Source: Muribaculaceae bacterium (GTDB lineage: Bacteria; Bacteroidota; Bacteroidia; Bacteroidales; Muribaculaceae). Taken from it: a DNA stretch of 64,000 bases. Each line of letters starts with the position of its first letter. The stretch's first letter is position 1. The notes beneath the pieces are model-generated. The model saw nothing but the letters and a program-made list of their open reading frames with translations, had not been told where the DNA came from and searched no databases. The stretch is taken from assembly GCA_017462345.1 (NCBI GenBank), contig JAFTRI010000023.1:62001-126000 (forward strand), in the 5' to 3' direction. This document shows positions 43,663 through 52,565 of this stretch, one piece after another. Both the position numbers and the translations under genes were made by a program.

Positions 43663-44373
43663 TTATCGGGCAGGCTCGTTCAGCAAGTCCATAAACTCCA
43701 TGGTTTTGCTTTCAAGCTGGTTCATTACGCTATTGATGCGCGCAACAAGGTAGTTGTAGGCAAACATGGCGATTATTCCCACGACAAGCCCGGCAACAGT
43801 TGTCACGAGCGCCGTATAGATACCGTCGGCAAAGTCGCCTATCCCGGCGGCATTTCCCGCACTTGCCATCGAATAGAACGCCTCAACCATACCGACAACC
43901 GTTCCGAGGAAGCCGAGCATAGGCGCACCCGATGCAGTAGTGGCAAGCCAAGGCAAGCCTTTTCCAAGCTTCGATATCTCAATGTTACCCGTATTCTCAA
44001 TCGCGACAAGCACGTCATTCATCGGACGGCCTATGCGGCTTATCCCCTTGCTTATCAGGAGGGCATACGGAGACCCGTTTTTCTTGCAAAGGTTCATTGC
44101 GCTCTCAATCTCCCCGTCATGGATATAGTCCTTTATACGCCTCATGAAAGTCGGGTCCTGACGGTTAGCGCGATTGATGACGATAGCCCGTTCAATGAAA
44201 ATATAGATACACACTATGGACAGGAGCGCAAGAGGTATCATGATGACTCCCCCCGACAGACATAACTCCCAGATTGAAAGCTCATCGGATATAGGTTGAG
44301 GCATGGCTGCCGCGCCGATGCTGTCGGTTGCAGCAACCGTTGTCTGCAAAATAACTGAACTGATGATTGGCAT
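43663..44373 (-). CDS. exbB: ExbB/TolQ/MotA-type proton channel protein
   Basis: The 236-residue protein has three membrane helices. The first is near 38-60 (MIPLALLSIVCIYIFIERAI). The other two are in the conserved MotA/ExbB block, LATTASGAPMLGFLGTVVGM at about 143-162 and YTALVTTVAGLVVGIIAMFA near 187-206. This domain surrounds ExbD helices and converts proton flow to mechanical force. An extra N-terminal extension (about 30 residues, MPIISSVILQTTVAATDSIG) resembles the signal-like leader seen in several Bacteroidota ExbB proteins. It starts 28 bp after pdxJ, probably in the same transcript. Confidence 0.92.
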   Translation of the reverse strand: MPIISSVILQTTVAATDSIGAAAMPQPISDELSIWELCLSGGVIMIPLALLSIVCIYIFIERAIVINRANRQDPTFMRRIKDYIHDGEIESAMNLCKKNGSPYALLISKGISRIGRPMNDVLVAIENTGNIEISKLGKGLPWLATTASGAPMLGFLGTVVGMVEAFYSMASAGNAAGIGDFADGIYTALVTTVAGLVVGIIAMFAYNYLVARINSVMNQLESKTMEFMDLLNEPAR

Positions 44374-44401
44374 GGTCTATATATTTTTATTTAGAAGATT
44401 A

Positions 44402-45115
44402 TCATTCAAGACATGACTTGTAACGCCTTACCGTTTCCTCAAGACCGAGATAAAGGGCATCGGAAATAAGAGAATGCCCTATCGATACCTCATTGAGGTA
44501 AGGTAACTGCTCATGGAAGAATTTCAGATTATCCAGATTCAGGTCATGACCGGCATTGACTCCGAGACCTGCCTGATGGGCAGCACGGCTTGCCTCGATA
44601 TATGGAGCGACAGCCGATTCAGGGTCCGACGGGTAACGGTCGGCATACGGCTTTGTGAAAAGCTCGACACGGTCAGCCCCGGCTTTTGCCGCCATACGTA
44701 TATTCTCAATATCGGTATCAACGAAGATCGAAGACCTGATACCGGCTTCGCGCAATGTGTCGACAATACCGGTAAGGAATTCCAGATTGGGCTCCACCTG
44801 CCAACCGGCACTTGACGTAATGGCATCAGGGGCATCGGGCACAAGCGTAACCTGTGCCGGCTTAACTTTAAGCACAAGATCAATGAATTCCGGTGACGGG
44901 TAGCCCTCGATATTGAATTCGGTCTTTATAAGCGGCCACAACAGGTACACGTCCTCATAGCGGATGTGACGCTCGTCGGGTCGCGGATGCACGGTAATAC
45001 CGTTTGCGCCAAACAGTTCACAGTCAACCGCAACCTGCTGCACATTAGGGATATTCTCGCCACGGGCATTACGCAGTGTGGCGACTTTATTGATATTTAC
45101 GCTTAAATTGGTCAT
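44402..45115 (-). CDS. pdxJ: Pyridoxine 5'-phosphate synthase
   Basis: The 237-residue TIM-barrel enzyme condenses 1-deoxy-D-xylulose 5-phosphate with 3-amino-2-oxopropyl phosphate to form pyridoxine 5'-phosphate. Typical pieces are [31 protein letters not shown] (the conserved His/Arg phosphate site), [13 protein letters not shown] near the end, and [10 protein letters not shown]. Length is normal. It is the first gene of a leftward operon with exbB-exbD-tonB, an arrangement common in Bacteroidota. It diverges from the ACT-like gene and nadK, with 130-150 bp between. pdxB of the same pathway is at 18282. Confidence 0.95.
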   Translation of the reverse strand: MTNLSVNINKVATLRNARGENIPNVQQVAVDCELFGANGITVHPRPDERHIRYEDVYLLWPLIKTEFNIEGYPSPEFIDLVLKVKPAQVTLVPDAPDAITSSAGWQVEPNLEFLTGIVDTLREAGIRSSIFVDTDIENIRMAAKAGADRVELFTKPYADRYPSDPESAVAPYIEASRAAHQAGLGVNAGHDLNLDNLKFFHEQLPYLNEVSIGHSLISDALYLGLEETVRRYKSCLE

Positions 45116-45186
45116 CTCTTTTACCTTAAAATCTTTTTAATACCCTCAGTTGTTGAATAATTACCGTAATATTAAAGAATTATTCC

Positions 45187-45194
45187 TATATTTG
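45187..45194 (+). promoter_or_regulatory. Predicted -7 box TATATTTG before the ACT-like gene and nadK
   Basis: TATATTTG matches TAnnTTTG and points rightward in the pdxJ/nadK divergent gap. A leftward TATTTTTG (45219-45212) is also present and could serve pdxJ. Neither has a clear -33 TTTG. Confidence 0.45.
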
Positions 45195-45267
45195 CCTCGT
45201 TATTCCGGCTACAAAAATAATACGAATTAATAAGAAACAGAAAGTTTTGGCAGCAAAAGATGACATA

Positions 45268-45645
45268 ATGCGGCAATTTGCGACCGAATGCCTGACATCC
45301 GGACTTCTTCTGGAAAAGGACAGGCTGTCAACCCTGTTCCCTCCCGTAGAGGAAGCGAGCGAGCTGACCGTATTGTGCCGTCCCGGACAATACTGTGCAT
45401 CAGAAATCGCACGGGCAGTAGAAGACTGTGATGCACATCTGCTGAATCTGAATGTAACCTCAGTGCGCACCGGGGACGGAGACAACATCGTGTCCCTGCG
45501 CGTCAGCCATGCCAACGGGACATCGGTAGCCCGTTCTCTACAGCGTTATGGCTACGATGTTATCGACATAAGCAGCCAGAACGAGGCAAATGCCGACGTA
45601 ATGCGCGAGCGCGTCAAGGAACTGATGCATTATCTCGAAGTGTAG
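45268..45645 (+). CDS. ACT-like small protein, probable remnant of a CBS-ACT protein
   Basis: From ATG 45268 the 125-residue product has an ACT-like middle: ELTVLCRPGQYCASEIARAV, then NLNVTSVRTGDGDNIVSLRV, then VARSLQRYGYDVIDIS, the beta-alpha-beta order of a ligand-binding ACT domain. It ends RVKELMHYLEV. Bacteroidota usually have a CBS-domain protein (AcuB-like) with this same C-terminal end next to nadK. Here the two CBS domains are missing and only a short N-terminal stretch is left. TTG 45247 is another start, which would add seven residues. It lies 8 bp before nadK and is likely co-transcribed. No ligand is known. Confidence 0.6.
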   Translation: MRQFATECLTSGLLLEKDRLSTLFPPVEEASELTVLCRPGQYCASEIARAVEDCDAHLLNLNVTSVRTGDGDNIVSLRVSHANGTSVARSLQRYGYDVIDISSQNEANADVMRERVKELMHYLEV

Positions 45646-45653
45646 ACTGACAC

Positions 45654-46523
45654 ATGAAAATAGCAATATACGGAAACGAATACCAAAAGGATTATCTTGC
45701 CCTACTGGCCGATTTCTTTGCCTCACTGGCGGGAAATAACATCCGGGCTGAAATCGAGGCCTCATTTTTCGATTACCTGAGCAGTGTACTGCCTGCTCCG
45801 CCACAAGTGTGCGACGTCATTCACGGTGACCGTTTTACGGCGACACTGGCACTGAGCATCGGTGGAGACGGTACATTCCTGAAAACAGCCGAATGGGTCG
45901 GGGACAAGCAGATACCCATTCTTGGTATCAACACCGGACATCTGGGTTACCTTGCCGATGTCCCGATAGGCGAGATCGACCACCTGCCTGATGACATTAT
46001 CAACCGTCGGTTCAAAATCGAAGAACGCTCCATGATCGAGGTATCGACCGAAAACGGTTCATTGACCGGATGGCCTTATGCGCTAAATGAAGTCGCGATA
46101 TTAAAGCAGGACACCGCTTCAATGATTTCAGCCAAGACCGAGATAAACGGTATCGCGCTCACAACCTATCTTGGCGACGGGCTCATCGTGTCAACACCCA
46201 CGGGAAGTACCGGTTACAACCTGTCGGTGGGAGGGCCTATCATAGAGCCGTCCACACCGAGTTGGGTCATATCGCCTATTGCCGCCCACTCGCTCACAAT
46301 GCGCCCGCTGGTCGTCAACGACAGCAGTGTGATAAAAATCACAACCACATCAAGGGCTTCATCGTTCCGCATAAGTCTTGACGGCCGGTCGGTCAGCCTC
46401 CCCGCCGGGACAGTAGTGACACTCCGCAAGGCACCGTTCCCAATACGGGTAGTACAACGTCTTGACCACCATTTTTCCGACACCCTGCGCAGTAAACTGC
46501 TCTGGGGAATCGACAAACGGTAA
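45654..46523 (+). CDS. nadK: NAD kinase
   Basis: The 289-residue enzyme phosphorylates NAD to NADP, the only route to NADP in most bacteria. Motifs are the GGDGTFL loop (SIGGDGTFLKTAE, about 70), NTGHLGYLADVP, and the diphosphate-binding TPTGSTGYNLSVGGPII (about 180-196), followed by PIAAHSLTMRPLV. Length and order are standard. It begins 8 bp after the ACT-like gene and is followed 17 bp later by the metallopeptidase gene, so the three probably share the promoter near 45187. Confidence 0.96.
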   Translation: MKIAIYGNEYQKDYLALLADFFASLAGNNIRAEIEASFFDYLSSVLPAPPQVCDVIHGDRFTATLALSIGGDGTFLKTAEWVGDKQIPILGINTGHLGYLADVPIGEIDHLPDDIINRRFKIEERSMIEVSTENGSLTGWPYALNEVAILKQDTASMISAKTEINGIALTTYLGDGLIVSTPTGSTGYNLSVGGPIIEPSTPSWVISPIAAHSLTMRPLVVNDSSVIKITTTSRASSFRISLDGRSVSLPAGTVVTLRKAPFPIRVVQRLDHHFSDTLRSKLLWGIDKR

Positions 46524-46540
46524 ACCCCGACCATTAACCG

Positions 46541-47251
46541 ATGTTGGAATCAGGCATTGAATTCGATTATCCCGATTTGGGAGTAGTGCATATTGTTGTC
46601 CGCCCCAATTCGCGCCACATTTCAGCCCGATGGCGCGACGGTAAAATATACCTTAACATCCCCCGCGGACTTCGTTTCGAGGATGTAATGCCGGTTCTTG
46701 AAGAAATGGCACCACGCCTGATTCAACGCAAACCCTTCCTGATGTATCACGACGGGCAGGAACTTGACTTCGGGCAACTCACGGTAATAATACAACGGCA
46801 AAGCCATTCCCCATCCAAGATCCTTGCACAGGCTCATATCCCCGTATCATCAATAGAAGTAGGATACGGATGGGACTTCAACACAGAAGACACGTCCCGG
46901 GCTATCAGCAACTATCTGTGCAGGATAGCCCAGCGCCTTGCATCCAATCTGCTGATACCCCGTGCACGCCAACTGGCCCAGTCAGTGAATGCCGTTCCCA
47001 CAGGATGGCGCATATCGACCGGACACCACGTCTTGGGGCAATGCAATACCACCGGAATCATCTCCCTGTCCTATATGCTTGTATTTCTGCCACAACACCT
47101 ACAGGACTACATCATCTACCATGAACTGGCCCATTTGTCGGAAATGAACCACAGCCCGAGATTCCATGCGCTCTGTGATTCCTACTGTTGCGGGAACGAA
47201 GCCCTCTATATACGCGAGTTACACCATTTCAAATGGCCTGTAATACGATAA
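46541..47251 (+). CDS. YgjP-type M48-like zinc metallopeptidase (DUF45)
   Basis: The 236-residue protein has the YgjP/DUF45 layout: an N-terminal beta region (HIVVRPNSRHISARWRDGKI) and a C-terminal half with the zinc site HELAH (194-198). That is followed by H204 and H209 in NHSPRFHALCDSY. WRISTGHHVLGQCNTTG and ISLSYMLVFLPQHLQDYIIY are the usual strands before the site. Members of this group (YgjP, WSS1-like) are probable proteases, with roles in protein-DNA crosslink repair shown for the eukaryotic relative. It begins 17 bp after nadK. A role in repair is possible but not shown. Confidence 0.88.
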   Translation: MLESGIEFDYPDLGVVHIVVRPNSRHISARWRDGKIYLNIPRGLRFEDVMPVLEEMAPRLIQRKPFLMYHDGQELDFGQLTVIIQRQSHSPSKILAQAHIPVSSIEVGYGWDFNTEDTSRAISNYLCRIAQRLASNLLIPRARQLAQSVNAVPTGWRISTGHHVLGQCNTTGIISLSYMLVFLPQHLQDYIIYHELAHLSEMNHSPRFHALCDSYCCGNEALYIRELHHFKWPVIR

Positions 47252-47256
47252 CCGCC

Positions 47257-47709
47257 CTATTCTTTCAATCGGGAATCGACTATGATTGTAACCGGACCGT
47301 CATTGACCAGTGACACCTGCATGTCGGCACCGAATATTCCACGGGCAGTGGGACGTCCCAATGATTCCGCCACCATGTCACAGTAAGCCTCATAGAGCGG
47401 GACAGCCACATCATGCCCTGCCGCACGGATATATGACGGGCGGTTACCCTTCCGGGTAGACGCCGTCAAAGTAAACTGGCTCACTGCAAGCACCTCTCCC
47501 CCTATATCGGCAACCGAGCGGTTCATCACCCCTGCTTCATCATCAAAGATACGCATGGCGACAGTCTTTGCCGCAAGCCAGCGGGCATCATCTGCGGTAT
47601 CGTCCCTCTCCACTCCCACGAGCACCATCAATCCTTGTCCTATAGAAGCCTTACATTCTCCTGAAACCGACACTGACGCTTCACCTACCCGTTGAATAAC
47701 AAGTCTCAT
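47257..47709 (-). CDS. dtd: D-aminoacyl-tRNA deacylase
   Basis: The 150-residue protein removes D-amino acids (and glycine wrongly attached to tRNA-Ala) from tRNA. Both active-site motifs of DTD are present: SQFTLTAS at about 78-85 and NDGPVTIIVDS at about 136-146. The start, MRLVIQRVGEASVSV, is diagnostic. Length matches the family (about 145-150). It is on the minus strand, ending 5 bp beyond the stop of the convergent metallopeptidase gene. Confidence 0.96.
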   Translation of the reverse strand: MRLVIQRVGEASVSVSGECKASIGQGLMVLVGVERDDTADDARWLAAKTVAMRIFDDEAGVMNRSVADIGGEVLAVSQFTLTASTRKGNRPSYIRAAGHDVAVPLYEAYCDMVAESLGRPTARGIFGADMQVSLVNDGPVTIIVDSRLKE

Positions 47710-47763
47710 ATCCTATCCTTTCATTTAAACAGGACAAAGTTACTGAATTATCCCGTTTTTTCG

Positions 47764-47771
47764 TAAATTTG
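47764..47771 (+). promoter_or_regulatory. Predicted -7 box TAAATTTG
   Basis: TAAATTTG lies 65 bp before the ATG of the GLUG-repeat protein gene. No -33 TTTG at the right distance. Confidence 0.45.
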
Positions 47772-47836
47772 CAATTTATTCTAACCATAACGAAACCAGA
47801 ACGATAAATCAGTAATCAACTAATAAATTTCTGCAC

Positions 47837-50800
47837 ATGAAAAAGTTCTACACCTTCGTGTTCGGGACAATAATGTCCATGTTGACGTTTCCAGGCGTCA
47901 CGAGCTATGCGGCAAACAACAGCATAGCCAAATTCAACAATTCCGGAACCGGAATCATAATCCCTAAAGACCGGCAATGGAAATCAAAGCCCCTGTTCCG
48001 GAAACCGTCATTCAGCACTATCACTCCCCACAGTGTGACCATCGGTCCGTCGGAAGGATACAGCCACCTGCAAGGGCCCGACGGCACACAATGGTACAGC
48101 ACCCAGACCTACACCGTGGACTCCTACTACTACACCGCATCGGAAATCACATTCTATAACAGCCTCGGGGAGGAACAAGGCAAGATTTCAGTGTCTGTTC
48201 CCGAAGGCAAGCAAGTTAACCAGATTATGGTTGGTGATGCCGTTTCAAGCAATCTTTTTGACCGGGACAAGAACACCTACGAAGTCCCGGTGATGCTCCA
48301 CATCATCCATTCGCCGGGAGTGGCATCATACGTCACACAAGTCTACGACATTGCAAGCGGAGAGCTCAAGACGACATTTGACGGGTTCATGTCATTAATA
48401 CCGGTCTATACCGGATACAGCTATGAGTTGACAGGTGTCTTAAGTTACACTGCTACCGAGAATGAAGTGAGCATGGCAAAATTCGACATTTACGCCAAGC
48501 CCGGATTCAGCGACACCTCGGCTGTTCTCAAACATTCATTCTCTGTGCCGTCAACCTTGGCAGAATATCAAGTGGGCGGCGTGTTCAACGCATTCACAGT
48601 CGATAACAGCCTCTACTACGTCGTGTCACAGTATGAAAAGGAATATCTTGACCCGGCATCCTACGCGGAGCCATGGGACATGATTCCCACCGAAGACAAC
48701 AACTTCATTGCCACCGTCTACAACAAGAATTTCGTGGAGATCGGGAAATTATCCATTCCTGTCGCATCGACAAGCCAATACCTTGTACAGCACGGCATAG
48801 GTCTCTACGGCACTGATGACCTCAGCGCAAATTTCTGGGATCAGTCAGGCGACATGCATCTGGTGGTCACGACATCGGGGTTTCAGGTAAACACCGAGGA
48901 GGAAGACATCTCCCATGATGTCTATGACCTGACCGGCAAGAAGCTAAAGAATATCGCAAGCGGCGTGAGCGACTGGATGAAGATGTACGACATCGCAGGA
49001 CAATCCTCCCAAATGGCATTCCTGTCCAAGGATGAAGCCACACTGATGATGATAGATGTACCCTCATGCGACACAGTTGCCGTATTCGGCACAGAAATAG
49101 AGGGCTACCCCATCTCAACCAATATCGACCGCTTCCCGGTGAACGGTGACTACCAGTACGTAATAGGACTCCCCGCGGCAGAATACGATGAGAACAGCAG
49201 CATCCACTACGGATTTGCATGGGTAACGAAAGATGCGACAATCGATCACATCGCAAAATTCAACGTGGGGACGAACAATGCAAGCTGGACACCTCTCGTA
49301 ATGGGAGAAGCACTCAACCCGTTCCTGTTTGACACCGACGACGAACGCGAATATGTGTTTATCGCAAACCAATATGCCGAAGGCCAGACCTCCGGAAATA
49401 TCACCGACGAGATACGCATTGTCAACGAGAGCGGCACTATTCTTCGCCAATACATTGAAGAGCCCGACGGTAAAGGGGATCTTGGTGGAGCGACACTGCT
49501 CGGTCTCGGGACAAATAACCCCACCCTGTTTATCCCGTTCATGAACCTGAACAAAGACACCTACACCGTAGAACTGGAATTCCTTCCCATTGAAATGTTC
49601 GGTGCAGGAGGGGACGGCTCGGCTGAGAATCCTTATCTGATTTCAAGTGCCGGAGACCTTGCCATGATTTCCCGCGACAATGACGCAAGCTACAGGATCG
49701 TCAAGGATTTCAGTATGAACGAGTACGGAGAGTGGACTCCGATACCCTCTTTTACCGGAACACTCGACGGCGACAACCATGTAATAAGCGGATTGGTTCT
49801 TGACGGGAATTCATCCAACTCCGCCCTATTTGAATGGACAGAAAATGCCACCATCAAGAACATCATCCTCAACACCCCGTCGATAGAAATCGATGAGACC
49901 GGTACGGCGGCATTCATCGTAGCGCAAGCCACAACAACAACTCTGGACAACATACACATCTACGACGCGACAGTTACCGGAAGCGACAATGCATGGTGTT
50001 CTTTTGGCGGTATTGTCAACATGGGGACGCTCAACAGTACCATATCGGACTGTTCGGTAAACGGCCTGAAATTCGATGCTGCCGCCTGCTCGACAATCGG
50101 AGGTATAGCTTCCGACCTGCGCACCGGGACCATAATCAGCGCATCTGCAGTAAGCGGGTCAATTGTAGCTGACAACACCATAGGCGGTATTGCAGGTGCT
50201 TCAGGCACAGACTGCCAGATTATCAACTGCCACGCCAATATCGATATAACAGGTAAGAACACTATAGGCGGTATCGCTGCAACAGCCGACCGCGGAGGTA
50301 TCCACCTGTGCCATGTGGAAGGAAAGATAACAGCCACCGAAAGCAACTACTCCAAGAATTGTATTGTGGGCGGTATTGCAGGAAAACTGTCACCCGACTA
50401 CAACTACCAAGGAACGTCCGAAGACAATGACACAACCGACCCATGGAACGGGATGGTAATATCCAACAACGTTATCGCAATCAGCGAGATGTCACTTGCA
50501 GCGACAGGAGGATGCCACCGTGTAGTGGGATACACTCGCTACGAAGAGGATGTCGAATACATGCAGTGGGATCCGACAATCGTCCCGACAGCCGAACACG
50601 CTCTCGACAAGAACTATGTGATCTCAACTCTTGCCGTAGTCAACAGTGAAACAGGAGCAGGGCTGACATCAACCGAAGGTGCCGATGTGACAACCGGAGA
50701 ACTCAACAAAGAATTTTTCAGTAATCTCGGGTTCAAATACGGCTCCGATACGGAAAACCCGTGGAATGAAGAATCGGCATCAGCTCCCTACCTGTACTTT

Positions 50801-51295
50801 GAAGAAAAAGCCGTCTCCATCACAATCAATCCGGCCACGCTTTCTCTTGTCGAGGAAGAAACAGCCGAAATCACAATAGCTGTGATTGGCGGCAATGCCG
50901 AAAACATCATAGCCGAATCTTCTGACGATAACATTGTCACCATCACCGCCAAGGAGATTTCAGGAAACGGAATGACCGTAACCGTGAAGTGCACTGGAGT
51001 GGGCAATGCAGAAATCAAAGCCACGATTGACAACCTTACCGCAGTATGCAACGTGACAACGGTGAGCGGTATCACCGAAGTGACAGCCGACAACACCATA
51101 GGTATCACTTACAACGGGACTGAGATAAAAGCCGCCGGTGCAACAGGAATCACCGTCCACAACATTGCCGGAGTAAATGTTGCCTCAACAACCGGAGAAT
51201 GTCTGGGAACAGCAAATCTTGCTGCCGGGGTCTACGTTGTCGTTGCCACCGATTCCAACGGTGCAAATTCAACCGCAAAACTTGTGATAAGATAA
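47837..51295 (+). CDS. Large secreted GLUG-repeat protein with Ig-like and T9SS-like tail
   Basis: The 1152-residue protein has a signal peptide (1-24). It continues with about 570 residues of beta-rich sequence typical of cell-surface propeller-like domains. A repeated region follows, with GLUG-type motifs: a run of short repeats each with a GGIAG or GGI-A core (for example NTIGGIAGASGTDCQII and KNTIGGIAATADRGGI, roughly residues 625-870). Then comes a bacterial Ig-like domain (SITINPATLSLVEEETAEIT), and a C-terminal sorting tail (about 1085-1152, TVHNIAGVNVAST, ending VVVATDSNGANSTAKLVI). GLUG repeats occur in adhesins and in M26 peptidases. No protease motif was seen, so adhesion or surface coating is the likely role. 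It is monocistronic with a hairpin terminator. Confidence 0.8.
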   Translation: MKKFYTFVFGTIMSMLTFPGVTSYAANNSIAKFNNSGTGIIIPKDRQWKSKPLFRKPSFSTITPHSVTIGPSEGYSHLQGPDGTQWYSTQTYTVDSYYYTASEITFYNSLGEEQGKISVSVPEGKQVNQIMVGDAVSSNLFDRDKNTYEVPVMLHIIHSPGVASYVTQVYDIASGELKTTFDGFMSLIPVYTGYSYELTGVLSYTATENEVSMAKFDIYAKPGFSDTSAVLKHSFSVPSTLAEYQVGGVFNAFTVDNSLYYVVSQYEKEYLDPASYAEPWDMIPTEDNNFIATVYNKNFVEIGKLSIPVASTSQYLVQHGIGLYGTDDLSANFWDQSGDMHLVVTTSGFQVNTEEEDISHDVYDLTGKKLKNIASGVSDWMKMYDIAGQSSQMAFLSKDEATLMMIDVPSCDTVAVFGTEIEGYPISTNIDRFPVNGDYQYVIGLPAAEYDENSSIHYGFAWVTKDATIDHIAKFNVGTNNASWTPLVMGEALNPFLFDTDDEREYVFIANQYAEGQTSGNITDEIRIVNESGTILRQYIEEPDGKGDLGGATLLGLGTNNPTLFIPFMNLNKDTYTVELEFLPIEMFGAGGDGSAENPYLISSAGDLAMISRDNDASYRIVKDFSMNEYGEWTPIPSFTGTLDGDNHVISGLVLDGNSSNSALFEWTENATIKNIILNTPSIEIDETGTAAFIVAQATTTTLDNIHIYDATVTGSDNAWCSFGGIVNMGTLNSTISDCSVNGLKFDAAACSTIGGIASDLRTGTIISASAVSGSIVADNTIGGIAGASGTDCQIINCHANIDITGKNTIGGIAATADRGGIHLCHVEGKITATESNYSKNCIVGGIAGKLSPDYNYQGTSEDNDTTDPWNGMVISNNVIAISEMSLAATGGCHRVVGYTRYEEDVEYMQWDPTIVPTAEHALDKNYVISTLAVVNSETGAGLTSTEGADVTTGELNKEFFSNLGFKYGSDTENPWNEESASAPYLYFEEKAVSITINPATLSLVEEETAEITIAVIGGNAENIIAESSDDNIVTITAKEISGNGMTVTVKCTGVGNAEIKATIDNLTAVCNVTTVSGITEVTADNTIGITYNGTEIKAAGATGITVHNIAGVNVASTTGECLGTANLAAGVYVVVATDSNGANSTAKLVIR

Positions 51296-51317
51296 ACCCG
51301 CCATTCCCCCTATAAGC

Positions 51318-51376
51318 CAATCGGGCTGCCATCTTTGTCGATAGCAGCCCGATTGCTGTTTACAGCCGTTTTTTCT
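51318..51376 (+). terminator. Hairpin terminator after the GLUG-repeat protein
   Basis: A perfect 12-bp stem (51318-51329 with 51344-51355) with a 14-base loop; a run GTTTTTTCT follows at about 51368, some 13 bases further. It separates two convergent genes. Confidence 0.6.
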
Positions 51377-51851
51377 ATATGCGGCGCAATGTCAATTTTT
51401 CATATTCGCTATAGGTTACACCATTATAAGTCTCACTGTATTCAAATTCAAGTATCAATGTAGATTCTGACAATTCAAGTACATTCAATGCCTGCTGCCC
51501 TGATTCTCCACCCTCATCTTCAACGGTAGAATAACTAATTATGATACGGCCATCGGAGTAACTGTAATTTCCGGAAGAATTTGCATGCCAACCCTCATCA
51601 TAATAATCATACCACACAAATGTACCGTCTGATTTAAATTCTATTTTCATGTCACTTGCATCACCGGTATATTCGTCATAAACTTGACCACTGATTTTTT
51701 CGCAGACATACGATGTCACCCCCTGCCAAGTGCCAACCAGACTACCGCCGGTAGCGGCTGCGTTTTCCTCGTCGTCATCGTCACTACATGACACAAATCC
51801 GGCGCACAATGCAACCATTAGCACAAGGCCGAAATACTTTAATTTTTCCAT
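51375..51851 (-). CDS. Lipoprotein with lipocalin-like body, paralog A
   Basis: The 158-residue lipoprotein has the signal EKLKYFGLVLMVALCAGFVS, a lipobox cysteine in FVSCSDDDD, and an acidic linker. The mature part has the start LVGTWQGVTSY and a strand pattern with SDGTFVWYDYYDEG and NYSYSDGRIIIS, like the small lipocalin-like lipoproteins common in Bacteroidota. Its signal peptide and the 100 bp before it are nearly identical to those of the lipoprotein at 53742-54179, but the mature parts differ strongly. Acidic residues after the Cys (SDDDDEEN) fit surface-exposed lipoprotein export. Ligand unknown. Confidence 0.82.
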   Translation of the reverse strand: MEKLKYFGLVLMVALCAGFVSCSDDDDEENAAATGGSLVGTWQGVTSYVCEKISGQVYDEYTGDASDMKIEFKSDGTFVWYDYYDEGWHANSSGNYSYSDGRIIISYSTVEDEGGESGQQALNVLELSESTLILEFEYSETYNGVTYSEYEKLTLRRI

Positions 51852-51948
51852 TTTTACTTGATGTTTTTAGAGTTATAAATTAGTTGTCGGCGCAAAGATA
51901 TAGATAAAGGTCCACCTTTTTACCCCCCCAATATTAATTTTTGTTAAC
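51775..51948 (-). repeat. Duplicated 5' block of lipoprotein A (signal peptide, leader, promoter)
   Basis: About 174 bp here match 54104-54276 with few differences. They cover the first 26 codons of the lipoprotein, its leader, a minus-strand TATCTTTG box (51900-51893), the run ACCCCCCC, and a TTAACAAAAATTAATATT stretch that resembles the last codons of uvrC in the other copy. Confidence 0.8.
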
Positions 51949-52046
51949 AAATATTCAGACTCACACTTTTTGATGGGCTAAAATGGTTCTTAATCAGTGC
52001 GAATACGTAATTTTACCGGCAAGTAGAATGAACACAATGATTAATT

Positions 52047-52565
52047 ATGGCAGACAGGATGACGGCAGATCAGAGGCACAAGTGCATGTCGCGGATTCGG
52101 AGCAAAGGGACGAAGCCGGAGATGATCGTGCGCCGTTACCTGTTCTCAAAGGGTTTCCGTTACAGGGTGAATGTCAAGCGACTGCCCGGTACACCCGACA
52201 TAGTACTGCGCAAATACCTGACCGTAATTTTCATAAACGGATGTTTCTGGCACGGGCATGAGGAGTGCGTAATATTCAAAATGCCCAAAAGCAATGTGGA
52301 GTTCTGGGAACGGAAGATCAACTGCAATCGGGAACGGGATCTACAGAAACGTATCGAACTACGACGATTAGGATGGCACACGATAGTCTTGTGGGAGTGC
52401 CAGTTGAAACCCAAAATACGGGAACTGACCCTACAAGGGCTTGAACTTACCCTGAACACAATCATGCTTGAAAATTACGGTAAAAACAAGCCATACCGGT
52501 CAGACAACGCTACGGAGCATCTTCAGGTTGCCGAGGAGAAAGCAGGATACGGCAAATCAGTGTGA
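52047..52565 (+). CDS. vsr: Very-short-patch-repair endonuclease (Vsr), orphan
   Basis: The 172-residue protein nicks DNA 5' to the T of a T:G mismatch that arises when 5-methylcytosine deaminates. The family key residues fall at the same numbers as in E. coli Vsr: Glu25 in TKPEM, Asp51 in GTPDIVL, Phe62, Trp68 and His69 in NGCFWHGH. The zinc ligands His71 and Cys118 (in LWECQLK) are present, with a one-residue shift before the first Cys (HEEC). RNRERD-type helix NCNRERDLQKR is also there. No cytosine methyltransferase gene is nearby, so it is an orphan in this window. Its last 9 bases overlap the pseudogene on the opposite strand. Confidence 0.94.
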   Translation: MADRMTADQRHKCMSRIRSKGTKPEMIVRRYLFSKGFRYRVNVKRLPGTPDIVLRKYLTVIFINGCFWHGHEECVIFKMPKSNVEFWERKINCNRERDLQKRIELRRLGWHTIVLWECQLKPKIRELTLQGLELTLNTIMLENYGKNKPYRSDNATEHLQVAEEKAGYGKSV

